Positions 1 to 11,059 of a DNA stretch of 64,000 nucleotides are shown here, one piece after another. Both the position numbers and the translations under genes were made by a program. The notes under the pieces are model-generated. The model searched no databases. It saw only the letters and a program-made list of their open reading frames with translations, and was not told where the DNA came from. Origin of the DNA: Bacteroidales bacterium (GTDB taxonomy: Bacteria > Bacteroidota > Bacteroidia > Bacteroidales > UBA3824); NCBI GenBank assembly GCA_017412115.1, contig JAFPYR010000122.1, positions 1 through 64,000 of the forward strand, given 5' to 3'. The first letter of the stretch is position 1; each line of letters opens with the position of its first letter.

Positions 1-17
1 CTTTCGTTTTGCGGGTG

Positions 18-50
18 CAAAGGTAGATACTTTTTTCAATCATATCCAAA
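18..50 (-). promoter_or_regulatory. Outward-facing Bacteroidetes promoter
   Basis: Read on the minus strand, TACCTTTG (25..18) is preceded at a 21-base gap by TTTG (50..47). This is the Bacteroidetes -33/-7 arrangement. It should drive a gene lying left of the window. The rest of 1-283 is AT-rich, and I see no convincing gene in it. Confidence 0.6.
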
Positions 51-271
51 TTTTTTTATATCTTTTTTGCAAGTTTTTTTATTCCTATTGAAAATCATAA
101 AGTTACAAAGGATTAAAAATACACTTTTTTTAGGTGAGTTTCAATGTTTTTTCAGCAAAAAGCTATTTTTAGCGACTTCTCAGAACATGATAAGTCATCA
201 AAAATCAATTTTTTTCCTTTTTGCAAAAATTAAAATTCAAAAAATATTTCATTTCTAAACCGATAATTTTA

Positions 272-279
272 TATATTTG
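272..279 (+). promoter_or_regulatory. -7 box directly before the first lipoprotein gene
   Basis: TATATTTG fits TAnnTTTG and ends only 4 bases before the ATG at 284. Transcription would therefore start at or very near the start codon, implying a leaderless or nearly leaderless mRNA. The -33 element is not clear. Confidence 0.45.
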
Positions 280-283
280 CGAT

Positions 284-1324
284 ATGAAAAAAATCACGCT
301 AATATTATATGTATTATTTTTAATTTCGTGTTACGCTCCGCCTAAAGCTGAATACGAAGGAAATTCCGTGTATTTTTGGAAAACAGTTTTCGACACGGAC
401 AGCATTGAAAATCAATTTATTAACGATTTCAATATAAAAAAAATATACATCAGATATTTCGATGTTATAACCGATAAAAAAACAAATAAACCAAAACCTA
501 ATGCGACTATACGTTTTAAAAAAATGCCGCAAAAAGACTTGGAAGTTATCCCAACCGTCTTCATAACGGAAGATTGTCTGAAAAAACGCATGGACACACT
601 TTATAAAACGTTAGCAAACAGAATATTACAAATTAACGAAACTCATAAAATCGGTCAAGTCAATGAAATTCAAATCGACTGCGACTACACCGCAAAATCG
701 TTAGAAAATTATTACACTTTTTTGACACTCTTAAAAGATTATCTCAATCAAAAAAACATAAAACTATCCGTTACAATACGTCTGCATCAACTTTCAATGA
801 AAGTGCCGCCGTGTGATTATGGCGTTTTAATGCTCTATAATACAGGTAATTACAAAGACAAAAAATGCGAAAATCCTATTATCGGGTTAAAAGAAATAAA
901 ACCGTATCTGAAAAATCTGAAAAAATATAATTTGAAACTCGCTGCCGCTTTTCCGAATTTTAAATGGCAGATTCTCTTCAAAAAAGGCGTTTATAATAAT
1001 ATCCTTTACGGGCAAAATCTTTCGGATTCTACACTTTTTAGGAAAATTGACGAAAAAACTTTCGTTGTAATACGCTCAAAAGATATTCCCGTTTATCTTA
1101 ATAATGAGAGTTTTAACGTGATGATGAACCTCGGCGATACAATCTATTTGAAAAAAGCCGAAGCAAAAGAAATTCTCAACGTAGAAAAAGAAATCGCCAA
1201 TTTGAGAAAAGATATACTCAACCATAAAATAATTTACGACTTAAATTCGTTAAATATCAACAATTTAAAACATAATGAATATGAAAAGATTTTTAATTTC
1301 GGCAATAATTATAATGCTGATTAA
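284..1324 (+). CDS. Lipoprotein, possibly DUF3142-like
   Basis: The start at 284 is chosen because it gives a clean lipoprotein signal (hydrophobic stretch ending LISC, Cys16); the longer open frame from 221 begins upstream of the promoter box. The product is 346 aa. The middle carries IQIDCDYT (about residues 130-137), then LKDYL and LSVTIRLHQL, a pattern reminiscent of DUF3142 proteins with their conserved Q-x-D-x-D motif and a probable TIM-barrel fold. That family link is from memory and not certain. The gene overlaps the next one by about 45 bases, so the two are probably translated together. The product is probably an envelope-anchored protein; no function can be named. Confidence 0.7.
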   Translation: MKKITLILYVLFLISCYAPPKAEYEGNSVYFWKTVFDTDSIENQFINDFNIKKIYIRYFDVITDKKTNKPKPNATIRFKKMPQKDLEVIPTVFITEDCLKKRMDTLYKTLANRILQINETHKIGQVNEIQIDCDYTAKSLENYYTFLTLLKDYLNQKNIKLSVTIRLHQLSMKVPPCDYGVLMLYNTGNYKDKKCENPIIGLKEIKPYLKNLKKYNLKLAAAFPNFKWQILFKKGVYNNILYGQNLSDSTLFRKIDEKTFVVIRSKDIPVYLNNESFNVMMNLGDTIYLKKAEAKEILNVEKEIANLRKDILNHKIIYDLNSLNINNLKHNEYEKIFNFGNNYNAD

Positions 1325-3293
1325 CTGTAACGTTAAAGCCGGCGTTTCATGCTACGGCTCAGAAACTTATAATCATTACCTCTTCAAAATCCTTGAAAAG
1401 AATCAAAGCAATGACGAAGGGTATATGAAATTTTGGATTGACTATACCGGTGTTAATAAAGCCGTTAGCAGTTATGATCTTAGTTACTCCGTAGAAAACA
1501 TTGAAAAAGATCTAAAAGCCGGCAGCAGTACTAATGCAATTCTTCAGACGGCAATCTTAAAAAAAGACAACGAAATGATTGCCTATTTAAAAGATTTGTC
1601 AAAATATCTCAACATCAACGACGATCTTTACAATCAATGGGATTATCCGAGCGAAGAACAAATAAGGGCAATGTTAAGCGAATATGAAATAATATTAGAA
1701 AACGCTAAAAAATATAACGGCACAAGACTCAAAGACCGTTACAGACTGATGACAATGCGTTGTATGTTTCAATTGGAAAAATATTCCGAATTAGAAAAAT
1801 ATTGGATAGCTGAAGGCATTAAAACTCAAGACGAATATTGCAAAAAAACTATGACAGGACTTTTTGCCGGAGCACTTTACAAACAGAAAAAAATAGATTC
1901 GGCAATTAATATTTTCATGCAAATAGGTGATTTGCAAAGCGTTAAATTCTGTCTTGACGAAAAAAGAAATTTCCAAGGAATCCAAGAACGTTATAACAAA
2001 GACAAAAATGATGCGTCATTAATATTTTTAGTTGAGGATTTTGTTAATATGTTTCAGGAAAATATTGATGACGAATATTCCCGTCCGTATGATTTTAGGG
2101 GCATCGAAAAGTCAAACGCAAAGGAATTTGTAAGTTTTGCTAATAATATCGCTGACAAAAAAGCTTCAAAAACACCTTTAATGTGGAAAACGGCTGCGGC
2201 AATAGTTAGTTTTTATCTCGGCGATGTTGTCTCAGCTCAAAAATATATCAACGAAACCGCCTCGCTCGAAGGTACTCAAAGAATGAAAGATGTAACAAGG
2301 GTCATAAAATTTTTCATCGAAACCAAAGCTGAAAAATATTCTCCCGCAAAAGCAGCATATTATGAGTCAGAGTTAAAATGGTTGGAAACCAAAGCAAGAG
2401 ATGAAATATATTTTGATAATGCACGCGATAGGATTATTATTCATAATATTTTACCCTCAAACGAAAAAAGTACTTTCGGAATGTTAGTGGGAACTTCATA
2501 TAATTTTAAGAAATTGTACGAATATTCCACTAAAGATTTGGAAAATTATTTAAGTTTTATCTCTCAACCCAAGAAAATGAACGCACTTGAAAAATGGTTG
2601 TTAGATAAAAGTAATGTTAAAACAGAGGAAGTTTACGAAACTCTCGGTACAAAATATTTAGGCGAAATGGATTTTGACAAAGCAGAAGAGTTTTTGTCAA
2701 AAGTTACACCACTATATTATAACGGAACGTTTTTGGCTCAATACATGAGTCAAAGGGATTATAACGTTAAACGTTGGGTAAAAACTCAAGATTGGATTGA
2801 CGATTGGTACGACAATTCTCAAAGCACAACAAAAACAAATCAAAAATTAGATTTCTGCCGTGAAATCAAGGCCTTAACCTCACGTTTTAACACAACAACC
2901 GGGGATCCGCATTGTGAAACGGCTCAAAAACTTGCAACACTTTATTCTCAAGCCTCACGTTGGGGCAACTGTTGGTATCTTTTGGAATATTCATGGAGCG
3001 TTTACGGTGAAAGAACTCCGGCTCAAACTGCGTATGAAAACAAAGCGTTAGAATATCTTGATGTAGCCGCAAAATCCACGGTAGACTCTATTAAATATGA
3101 TTCATATTATGCAAAAGTATGGTTCCTTTGGCATGATTATCAATATTATTATGATTTTGGCGAACAACAAGAAATCACTTCAAGAATGAATACAGCAATG
3201 GCTGACCTTAAAAACTATTGGGACGGTGTTTACGGCAAAAACGAATGGAGTTTCCAATGCGATTGCATTATGGATTATGTAAGAACGCATTAA
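1281..3293 (+). CDS. Large secreted protein with helical-repeat character
   Basis: About 670 aa with an N-terminal signal peptide (MKRFLISAIIIMLIN, then NVKAG). An ATG two codons upstream (1275) is equally possible. The body is helix-rich, with TPR-like stretches such as ALYKQKKIDSAINIFMQIGD and a segment after residue 450 with YLGEMDFDKAEEF, but I recognise no catalytic motif. It starts inside the end of the preceding lipoprotein gene in another frame, which indicates translational coupling and a shared envelope job. The C-terminal part is rich in Trp, Tyr and Cys. Function unknown. Confidence 0.7.
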   Translation: MKRFLISAIIIMLINCNVKAGVSCYGSETYNHYLFKILEKNQSNDEGYMKFWIDYTGVNKAVSSYDLSYSVENIEKDLKAGSSTNAILQTAILKKDNEMIAYLKDLSKYLNINDDLYNQWDYPSEEQIRAMLSEYEIILENAKKYNGTRLKDRYRLMTMRCMFQLEKYSELEKYWIAEGIKTQDEYCKKTMTGLFAGALYKQKKIDSAINIFMQIGDLQSVKFCLDEKRNFQGIQERYNKDKNDASLIFLVEDFVNMFQENIDDEYSRPYDFRGIEKSNAKEFVSFANNIADKKASKTPLMWKTAAAIVSFYLGDVVSAQKYINETASLEGTQRMKDVTRVIKFFIETKAEKYSPAKAAYYESELKWLETKARDEIYFDNARDRIIIHNILPSNEKSTFGMLVGTSYNFKKLYEYSTKDLENYLSFISQPKKMNALEKWLLDKSNVKTEEVYETLGTKYLGEMDFDKAEEFLSKVTPLYYNGTFLAQYMSQRDYNVKRWVKTQDWIDDWYDNSQSTTKTNQKLDFCREIKALTSRFNTTTGDPHCETAQKLATLYSQASRWGNCWYLLEYSWSVYGERTPAQTAYENKALEYLDVAAKSTVDSIKYDSYYAKVWFLWHDYQYYYDFGEQQEITSRMNTAMADLKNYWDGVYGKNEWSFQCDCIMDYVRTH

Positions 3294-3310
3294 AGGTAAA
3301 AAAAATACAA

Positions 3311-3350
3311 AAAAAATAGAGGCATCATAAACGACGCCTCTATTTTTTTC
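3311..3350. terminator. Terminator, possibly bidirectional
   Basis: The stem TAGAGGC/GCCTCTA (3317-3323 with 3336-3342) is flanked by A and T runs on both sides. It can end the plus gene at 3293 and the minus GH97 gene ending at 3363. Confidence 0.75.
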
Positions 3351-3362
3351 TATTAACATAAC

Positions 3363-5612
<2,250 letters not shown>

Positions 5613-5662
5613 TTAATAATACAATTAGAAAAAAACAAGAAAAAAATCCGCAACCGTTTGCA

Positions 5663-5694
5663 CAAAAAAAAGAGCCGCAACAAATTGCGGCTCT
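5663..5694 (-). terminator. Strong terminator of the 2-epimerase gene
   Basis: A perfect 10-bp stem AGAGCCGCAA/TTGCGGCTCT with a 4-base loop, followed on the minus strand by a run of eight T. Confidence 0.85.
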
Positions 5695-5721
5695 ACAAAA
5701 TATATTTTTTTTCAAACAATA

Positions 5722-6921
5722 TTATGCTTGAAATCTTTCCGCTATTTCCATACACATTCTTGAATTGTGATATGGACATTTCCAAGGTCCTGTTTTTTGC
5801 TCCTGAGAATATACTTTGTGTTCGTCCTTTGAAACACGCCAAAACCATTCTCCGTTATCTTTATCAATAATATAATTTTTAATAAACTCCCAAACATTAA
5901 GGCTTGCCTGCAAAAATTTTTCATCGTCGGAGAGTTGATAAGCGTTAATAAAACCGATAACAGCCTCAGCCTGCGGCCACCAATGCTTGTCAGAATCTTC
6001 CACAACGCCGAAAGTACCCTCGCTCATAAGTCCGCCGTCCAAATCAAGACCGTCTTTTAAGGCTTGTTCCGCCATTTTCAAACAAACGGGCTTGCAAAGA
6101 TTTTTAACCTCTTCGTCGCCCAAAACTTCAGCAGCCTCCCACAAAAGCCATGAACCTTCGATATCGTGTCCGTATGAATTATTTTTTGACTGATGAGTCC
6201 AATCCTCTGAGAAAAACAAATCGAAATAACCTTTTTCCTGATTAATAATTTTTCCTAAAAAGACATTAACAATCAGATTTTTAAGAGCTTTTTCGAGTTT
6301 TTCGTCCTTGTAAACCCGAAAAAGATTCGTATAAGCCTCAAGTATATGAAGATGAGTATTCATAGTTTTCGGATCGTTTTTATCCTTGTCCGAAAGTCTT
6401 AAATCTTCCAAAAGTTTCCAATCTCTGGAATAAGCCTCGAAATATCCGTTTTTATCTTTGTCAAAAGAATATTTTTCGATTACTTGAAACAATTCAACTG
6501 CTTGATTCAAAGCCTCTTGTTTCTTTGTTATACGATAAAATTCCACCAAACCGTAAATCATAAAAGCAATTGCATAAATCTGTTTACGAGTGTTTGAAGG
6601 AGTTCCGTCAGCATTCAGCATCCAATAACAACCGCCATATTCTTTATCCAAAAAATGCTCCGTATTATAAACGTATGCCCGACGTGCAAGTGTCAGATAA
6701 TCAGGATTTTTAAAAACTCTGTAAGCGGCTGAATAAGCCCATAAAATACGTGCGTTGAGTACCGCACCTTTTTCTGATTCAGGATGTTTTGTCATATCGG
6801 AGTCTATCGAACCGATAAAACCACCGTTTACCTCGTCCAAAGTATTTTTCTGCCAAAATGACAGGATTGAGTAACATTGATGCGTTACCTCAAATTTCAA
6901 ATCTTTAATTCGTGAGTCCAT
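5722..6921 (-). CDS. Cellobiose/mannobiose 2-epimerase (AGE family)
   Basis: 399 aa, the usual length for cellobiose 2-epimerase. The (alpha/alpha)6-barrel family motifs are all present: MNTHLHILEAYTNL, GHDIEGSWLLWEA, DKHWWPQAEA and GPWKCPYHNSRMCME. The family epimerises the reducing-end glucose of beta-1,4 disaccharides (for example mannobiose to mannosyl-glucose) through histidine acid/base chemistry. There is no signal peptide, so it acts in the cytoplasm. It lies just upstream of the GH97 gene on the same strand, but the two are separated by a strong terminator and have separate promoters. Substrate preference (cellobiose or mannobiose) cannot be read from the sequence. Confidence 0.9.
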   Translation of the reverse strand: MDSRIKDLKFEVTHQCYSILSFWQKNTLDEVNGGFIGSIDSDMTKHPESEKGAVLNARILWAYSAAYRVFKNPDYLTLARRAYVYNTEHFLDKEYGGCYWMLNADGTPSNTRKQIYAIAFMIYGLVEFYRITKKQEALNQAVELFQVIEKYSFDKDKNGYFEAYSRDWKLLEDLRLSDKDKNDPKTMNTHLHILEAYTNLFRVYKDEKLEKALKNLIVNVFLGKIINQEKGYFDLFFSEDWTHQSKNNSYGHDIEGSWLLWEAAEVLGDEEVKNLCKPVCLKMAEQALKDGLDLDGGLMSEGTFGVVEDSDKHWWPQAEAVIGFINAYQLSDDEKFLQASLNVWEFIKNYIIDKDNGEWFWRVSKDEHKVYSQEQKTGPWKCPYHNSRMCMEIAERFQA

Positions 6922-6958
6922 TTTTCTCGTGTTTTATTAGTGTAAAAAGGAATTAGCA

Positions 6959-6990
6959 CAAAGATAAAACAAAAAAATTTAGGATTCAAA
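6959..6990 (-). promoter_or_regulatory. Promoter of the 2-epimerase gene
   Basis: On the minus strand, TTTG (6990..6987), a 20-base gap, then TATCTTTG (6966..6959). The start codon is 38 bases downstream. Confidence 0.65.
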
Positions 6991-7531
6991 AATCTTCGAC
7001 ACTTTTTTTGTTTAATTTTGCAATTACGATTCCTGAAATAAAACCGAACAAATGACCTTCCCACGATATTCTCGGGTCAGAGGGCAGGACTCCGAAAATC
7101 ACTCCGCCGTAAAGGAAGAAAATAATTCCGGAAATTATTAAAGTTTTTAATGAAAATTTGAAAATTCCTATTGCTAACAAAAATCCAAGCAAAGCAAAAA
7201 TCACGGCCGACATTCCGATATGATAACTTGTCCGCGCAAAAATCCATGTTAAAAAACCGGCTGAAAGCGCTGAAAGTATCCAAACCCTCCACGCTATATT
7301 TTTATAACACCAAAATAAAGTGAAGGTCAGCACAAAAATTGCTCCCGAATTAGAAACTATATGCCCTAAATCAGCATGCAAAAAAGGTGCGAACAAAATT
7401 CCTTTCAAACCGCTTATAGTTCTCGGCATAATCCCGAAATAGGCAAAATCTATCGGAACAATCACGTCCACCAAAAAGACAAACCACATCAGCAATACAA
7501 CTGAAGATGAAATAATTAACGCGTTTTTCAT
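6986..7531 (-). CDS. Rhomboid family intramembrane serine protease
   Basis: 181 aa with about six membrane helices, the size of a minimal rhomboid core. The catalytic dyad is visible: Ser108 in HIGMSA (family GxSG/GxSA) and His160 in SWEGHLFGF. The HxxxxHxxxN signature of helix 2 is present as HADLGHIVSN (Asn61, oxyanion side). It cleaves transmembrane substrates within the inner membrane; the substrate is unknown. Only 3 bases separate it from the upstream lytic transglycosylase gene, so the two are co-transcribed. Confidence 0.88.
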   Translation of the reverse strand: MKNALIISSSVVLLMWFVFLVDVIVPIDFAYFGIMPRTISGLKGILFAPFLHADLGHIVSNSGAIFVLTFTLFWCYKNIAWRVWILSALSAGFLTWIFARTSYHIGMSAVIFALLGFLLAIGIFKFSLKTLIISGIIFFLYGGVIFGVLPSDPRISWEGHLFGFISGIVIAKLNKKSVEDF

Positions 7532-7534
7532 AGT

Positions 7535-8494
7535 CTAATACACTGATTTTCTTTCGTTTTCGTCAATAACTTTAATTTTATAAACCTTATTATCAGGGTT
7601 CGGAAGTTTTGTGTCCCGAAGCCACGGATTAAGATATTTCAACATTTTGTAATTCAGCGAAACCTCTTTTGCAAAAGCATAAAGGTCGTTTACGGCAGTA
7701 TCAACTTCGATACTTTTGGTTTTGATTTGAGGATAAAGGTCTTTTTCTCTAAAAACAAAACCGTAATCATTAGGACGTGTTAAAAGAAGTTTGTAAGCCA
7801 AAATTCTATAAATATAACGTCCCGTTTCGGCGTTCAATCTCAAATCGTAATAAGAATTTTCGCCTTGAGCGTTAACAACTCTCTGCATTCCCGCTTGTCC
7901 GCAGTTGTAAGAAGCGGCAGCCAAAGTCCAATTATGAAATTTTGCGTATGCTTGTTTCAAAAATTTACAAGCCGTTTCCGTAGATTTTTCAAAATCGTAA
8001 CGCTCGTCTACCTCAGAATTGATTTCAAGACCGTTTTCTTTTCCCGTAGTCTCGAGTATCTGCCAGAAACCCACTGCTTTAGCGGGTGAAACCACATTGT
8101 CAAGACCACTTTCTGCAACACACAAATACACAAAATCTTCCGGAACTTTGTTCTCCCTCAAAATTTGTGAAATACGGGGAAAAAACCTGTTAGACCTTTT
8201 AATATACAAAAAGGTTTCGGAATGCCAATACATTGTTTTCAACAATTCTTTTTCTAACGATTCCCTCACGTCAAAATTTTGCAAAGGAACTTCTTCACCG
8301 CAAAAATCCAATTTTTCGGGAATAATAGGCAAATAATTTCCGTAATTCTCCTTCATATCCGCCCTGTAAGCCGAATCACCGTCAACAGTTGCTTGTATAA
8401 AAAGTTTTAACGCCGCAAATGCTACAACAGCAAATGTCAGCAAATAAGCCAAACAGAGTATCGTTTTCTCCGTTTTGGAATTAGATGATTTCAT
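7535..8494 (-). CDS. MltD-like lytic transglycosylase (GH23, SLT domain)
   Basis: 319 aa. One N-terminal membrane anchor (about residues 10-32) is followed by a linker and an SLT domain. The catalytic Glu lies in CVAESGLDN, followed by AVGFWQI and AAASYNCGQAGM, all hallmarks of MltD/Slt enzymes that cut peptidoglycan glycan strands to 1,6-anhydro ends. The C-terminal 70 residues (YKMLKYLNPW onward) resemble the spacer before LysM modules, but no LysM is present. It is first in a two-gene operon with a rhomboid protease. Confidence 0.88.
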   Translation of the reverse strand: MKSSNSKTEKTILCLAYLLTFAVVAFAALKLFIQATVDGDSAYRADMKENYGNYLPIIPEKLDFCGEEVPLQNFDVRESLEKELLKTMYWHSETFLYIKRSNRFFPRISQILRENKVPEDFVYLCVAESGLDNVVSPAKAVGFWQILETTGKENGLEINSEVDERYDFEKSTETACKFLKQAYAKFHNWTLAAASYNCGQAGMQRVVNAQGENSYYDLRLNAETGRYIYRILAYKLLLTRPNDYGFVFREKDLYPQIKTKSIEVDTAVNDLYAFAKEVSLNYKMLKYLNPWLRDTKLPNPDNKVYKIKVIDENERKSVY

Positions 8495-8546
8495 TTTGTT
8501 ATGAAAATTTTTTTTATAAATTATTAAAAATCAAATGCAAAAGTTT

Positions 8547-8554
8547 TAATTTTG
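8547..8554 (+). promoter_or_regulatory. -7 box for the DUF4369 gene
   Basis: TAATTTTG fits TAnnTTTG and ends 26 bases before the ATG at 8581. Confidence 0.5.
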
Positions 8555-8580
8555 TATTCTCAAACCAAATAAAAAAAAGG

Positions 8581-9345
8581 ATGAAATACGGAATAATTAT
8601 AACGTTACTTTGCATTTTTATAATTACATCATGCAAAAAGAATACCGAACTTTTTGAAATTGACATTAAATGCTCTCAAGCTAACAACCTGACTGTCAGA
8701 ATTTTTTCGGAAAACGAAACTGGTCTTAAACTTGAAGATTCGTCAAAAATCGAAATGTCAAGGGCAAAACTTTCGGGAAAAGTTTTAAAACCCGAATTAA
8801 TGTATATTTTCATTGAGAATTTCAACGATTATCTGCCCGTTTTTGTAGAAAACAGCAATATCTCGATAGAGTTAAACAATTCTAAAATTAGCAAAAGCAG
8901 TGTTAAAGGCTCAGAAAGTCATAAAATTTTCACGGATTTTGTACAATCCTATACAGCATACTGCGACAAAGCGGCAGGAATTAAGAAAACTTTATCGAAC
9001 GCCGAGAAAAATTACGATACCCTCATGATGAAATCCATGGAGGAGAGTTATTCGGTCTTGAAATCGGAATTAGTTGATTTTCAAGTGCGTTTCGTTGAAA
9101 AATATATTTCCACTCCGGTTGCGTGTTATATAATAAGTTCGCATTTGATGTATGGGCTTTCAAAAGAGAATTTAGAAAAACTATTGGAAGAAATTCCAAA
9201 TTCCAATAAAGACAACAAATATTATTTCACGGCAAAAAAATATTTAATGCAATTAAAAAATGAAAACGAAAAAGATACACTTAATACTTCTGATAATGTT
9301 TTTGACCAGAGGACTGATACTCTCGGCTCAAACACAAGAGGCTGA
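8581..9345 (+). CDS. DUF4369-containing lipoprotein without a thioredoxin domain
   Basis: 254 aa starting at 8581, which gives a lipoprotein signal ending ITSCKK; the longer frame from 8485 overlaps the promoter. Residues about 25-105 follow the DUF4369 pattern (short beta-strands, SGKVLKPELMYIF, then FVENSNISIEL) found at the N-terminus of Bacteroidetes TlpA-like thiol-disulfide proteins. The C-terminal half is helical and has no CxxC motif, so no redox role is indicated. The last 86 bases overlap the next gene in a different frame. Anchored in the envelope; precise role unknown. Confidence 0.75.
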   Translation: MKYGIIITLLCIFIITSCKKNTELFEIDIKCSQANNLTVRIFSENETGLKLEDSSKIEMSRAKLSGKVLKPELMYIFIENFNDYLPVFVENSNISIELNNSKISKSSVKGSESHKIFTDFVQSYTAYCDKAAGIKKTLSNAEKNYDTLMMKSMEESYSVLKSELVDFQVRFVEKYISTPVACYIISSHLMYGLSKENLEKLLEEIPNSNKDNKYYFTAKKYLMQLKNENEKDTLNTSDNVFDQRTDTLGSNTRG

Positions 9346-10090
9346 TTATGAAAGAATTTCAAAACAATTAAACAAAAATCTGTCAATCAACGAATTAATC
9401 GTAAAATCGGCAGAGCTTTTAATGGGTATGCCCTACGTCGGCGGCACTTTGGACGAAAGCGATACGGAAAAATTGATAATAAATTTCAAGAAATTTGACT
9501 GCGTAACATTTCAAGAAACTTGTGCAGCTCTGGCTCTGGATAAAAAATCCGAAAATCCGTCTTTTGAAAATTTTAAAAATAAATTGGAAAATTTGCGTTA
9601 CAAAAACGGCAAACTTGCAGGCTACGGCTCAAGACTTCATTATTCGTCTATTTGGATTAACGACAATATCAAAAGAGGCAACGTAAAAGATTTAAGTGCA
9701 AAACTCGGCGGAATAAAATTGAACACAAAAGTCAATTTTATGTCCTCACATTCAGAAGTTTATAAACATTTGAAAAATAATGCCGCAAACATTTCGGCAA
9801 TCAAACAAATCGAAAATGAAATTAATCTTCACCCCGTTTTTTATATCGAAAAAAACAAAATTCAGAGTATCAGCAATCAAATTCCAAGCGGAGCATTAAT
9901 TTTCATAACGACTTCCAAAACCGGTTTGGATTTCGCGCACGTGGGAATTGCGGTGCAAGAAAACGGTGTTTTGAAAATGATTCACGCCTCCTCAACCGGC
10001 AAAAAAACGATGAAAACTCCCGGCGCATTATCATCGTATCTAAATTCGATAAATAATTTTACAGGGATTTCCGTTTTGGAATTGAACTAA
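9260..10090 (+). CDS. DUF1460 family amidase-like protein (NlpC/P60-like fold)
   Basis: 276 aa. The signal peptide (MKTKKIHLILLIMFL up to LSAQ) requires the start at 9260, inside the preceding gene. Family features: LMGMPYVGGTLD, then KKFDCVTFQETCAALAL with the likely nucleophile Cys, and later TGLDFAHVGIAVQ with the catalytic His, then HASS. DUF1460 proteins are NlpC/P60-related and are annotated as N-acetylmuramoyl-L-alanine amidase-like enzymes, acting on peptidoglycan in the periplasm. The 3' end overlaps the convergent porQ gene by 32 bases. Confidence 0.85.
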   Translation: MKTKKIHLILLIMFLTRGLILSAQTQEADYERISKQLNKNLSINELIVKSAELLMGMPYVGGTLDESDTEKLIINFKKFDCVTFQETCAALALDKKSENPSFENFKNKLENLRYKNGKLAGYGSRLHYSSIWINDNIKRGNVKDLSAKLGGIKLNTKVNFMSSHSEVYKHLKNNAANISAIKQIENEINLHPVFYIEKNKIQSISNQIPSGALIFITTSKTGLDFAHVGIAVQENGVLKMIHASSTGKKTMKTPGALSSYLNSINNFTGISVLELN

Positions 10091-11045
10091 AAAAAATTTC
10101 AGCGGTAAAAAGATTTGAATTTTGTGAAAATGCGATACATTGTCTTGAATATTGCACGGAAAATTTTTTCAATCTTAAATCCGCACCGAAAGAAAAACCG
10201 GGGAAAGGCGACATTCCTGACACATACAAATCATTGTGCGCCAAGAAATTAAACCCCGCTTTAATAGAAAAAACACTTTTTGGAAACACCTCCAACGAAA
10301 TTATAAAATGATCAGCAACAGAGGTTAAAAAATCATCGTCTAACTTCGGTTTTTGAAGATTATGAGCCGTAAGAGAAAATTTTATCGGTGCATACAAAAG
10401 TTGTTTTGAAACCGACAATCTTAATTCCGTCGGTAATTTTTCATGATCGGAATTTGTATAACTTTTGAGTTTGAAACCAAAATTTTTTGCAGTAAAACCG
10501 ATAGTAAGACTTTGATTTTCAACATTATAAACACAGCCAAAATCGAAACACAAAGCTAAAGAGCGATATTGTTCGAGTTTTGAAAAAATAGTTTTAGCGG
10601 AGAATCCCAAAGAAAAGTTTTTCATAAGATTTTTTGCCGCAGAAACGAAAAAAACATGATCCTTGCAAGTAAAATTTCCTAATTCATTAGCAGAAATATC
10701 CGTCATTAAAAAATCTCCGTAATCAAAAAAATCAATACCACCAGAGAAAATTATTGCGTTTTTGATTTTTCCTGCGTATGAAAACGAGCCGTATTTTATA
10801 TCGGCGAGATAGGATATATAATTGAGAGACAACGTTTTATCATCAAGAGTATCAAGCAATGCGGGATTAGCTTTCACGGAATTGACACCGCGAAAATCCG
10901 CCGAAGGAACAAAACCTCCTAAAGAGGCATAATTACTTGAAATACAAAGCCTTAAAAAAGGATAAATATTTTCTCCGCCGATTTGTGCTTTAGCAAAACC
11001 GACGGAAGAAAATATTAATATTATTATCAACGAAAAAATTCTCAT
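10059..11045 (-). CDS. porQ: PorQ-like type IX secretion system protein
   Basis: 328 aa with a signal peptide (ending FAKAQ). The N-terminus follows the PorQ pattern: YPFLRLCISSNYASLGGFVPSA, then VNSVKANPALL and SLNYISYLADIKYG. The rest is a series of amphipathic strands expected of an FadL/PorV-like outer-membrane beta-barrel. PorQ is associated with type IX secretion and A-LPS attachment in Bacteroidetes. No other por/gld gene is in the window. It lies 14 bases behind the SGNH hydrolase gene and may be read from the hisGDC transcript. Convergent overlap with the DUF1460 gene. Confidence 0.82.
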   Translation of the reverse strand: MRIFSLIIILIFSSVGFAKAQIGGENIYPFLRLCISSNYASLGGFVPSADFRGVNSVKANPALLDTLDDKTLSLNYISYLADIKYGSFSYAGKIKNAIIFSGGIDFFDYGDFLMTDISANELGNFTCKDHVFFVSAAKNLMKNFSLGFSAKTIFSKLEQYRSLALCFDFGCVYNVENQSLTIGFTAKNFGFKLKSYTNSDHEKLPTELRLSVSKQLLYAPIKFSLTAHNLQKPKLDDDFLTSVADHFIISLEVFPKSVFSIKAGFNFLAHNDLYVSGMSPFPGFSFGADLRLKKFSVQYSRQCIAFSQNSNLFTAEIFFSSIPKRKSL

Positions 11046-11059
11046 TTAAAGAAAAAACT

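Noticed and set aside
67-258. 63-codon open frame at the left edge
   Set aside because: Lys/Phe-rich product of an AT-rich spacer, located between the outward promoter and the promoter of the first gene.
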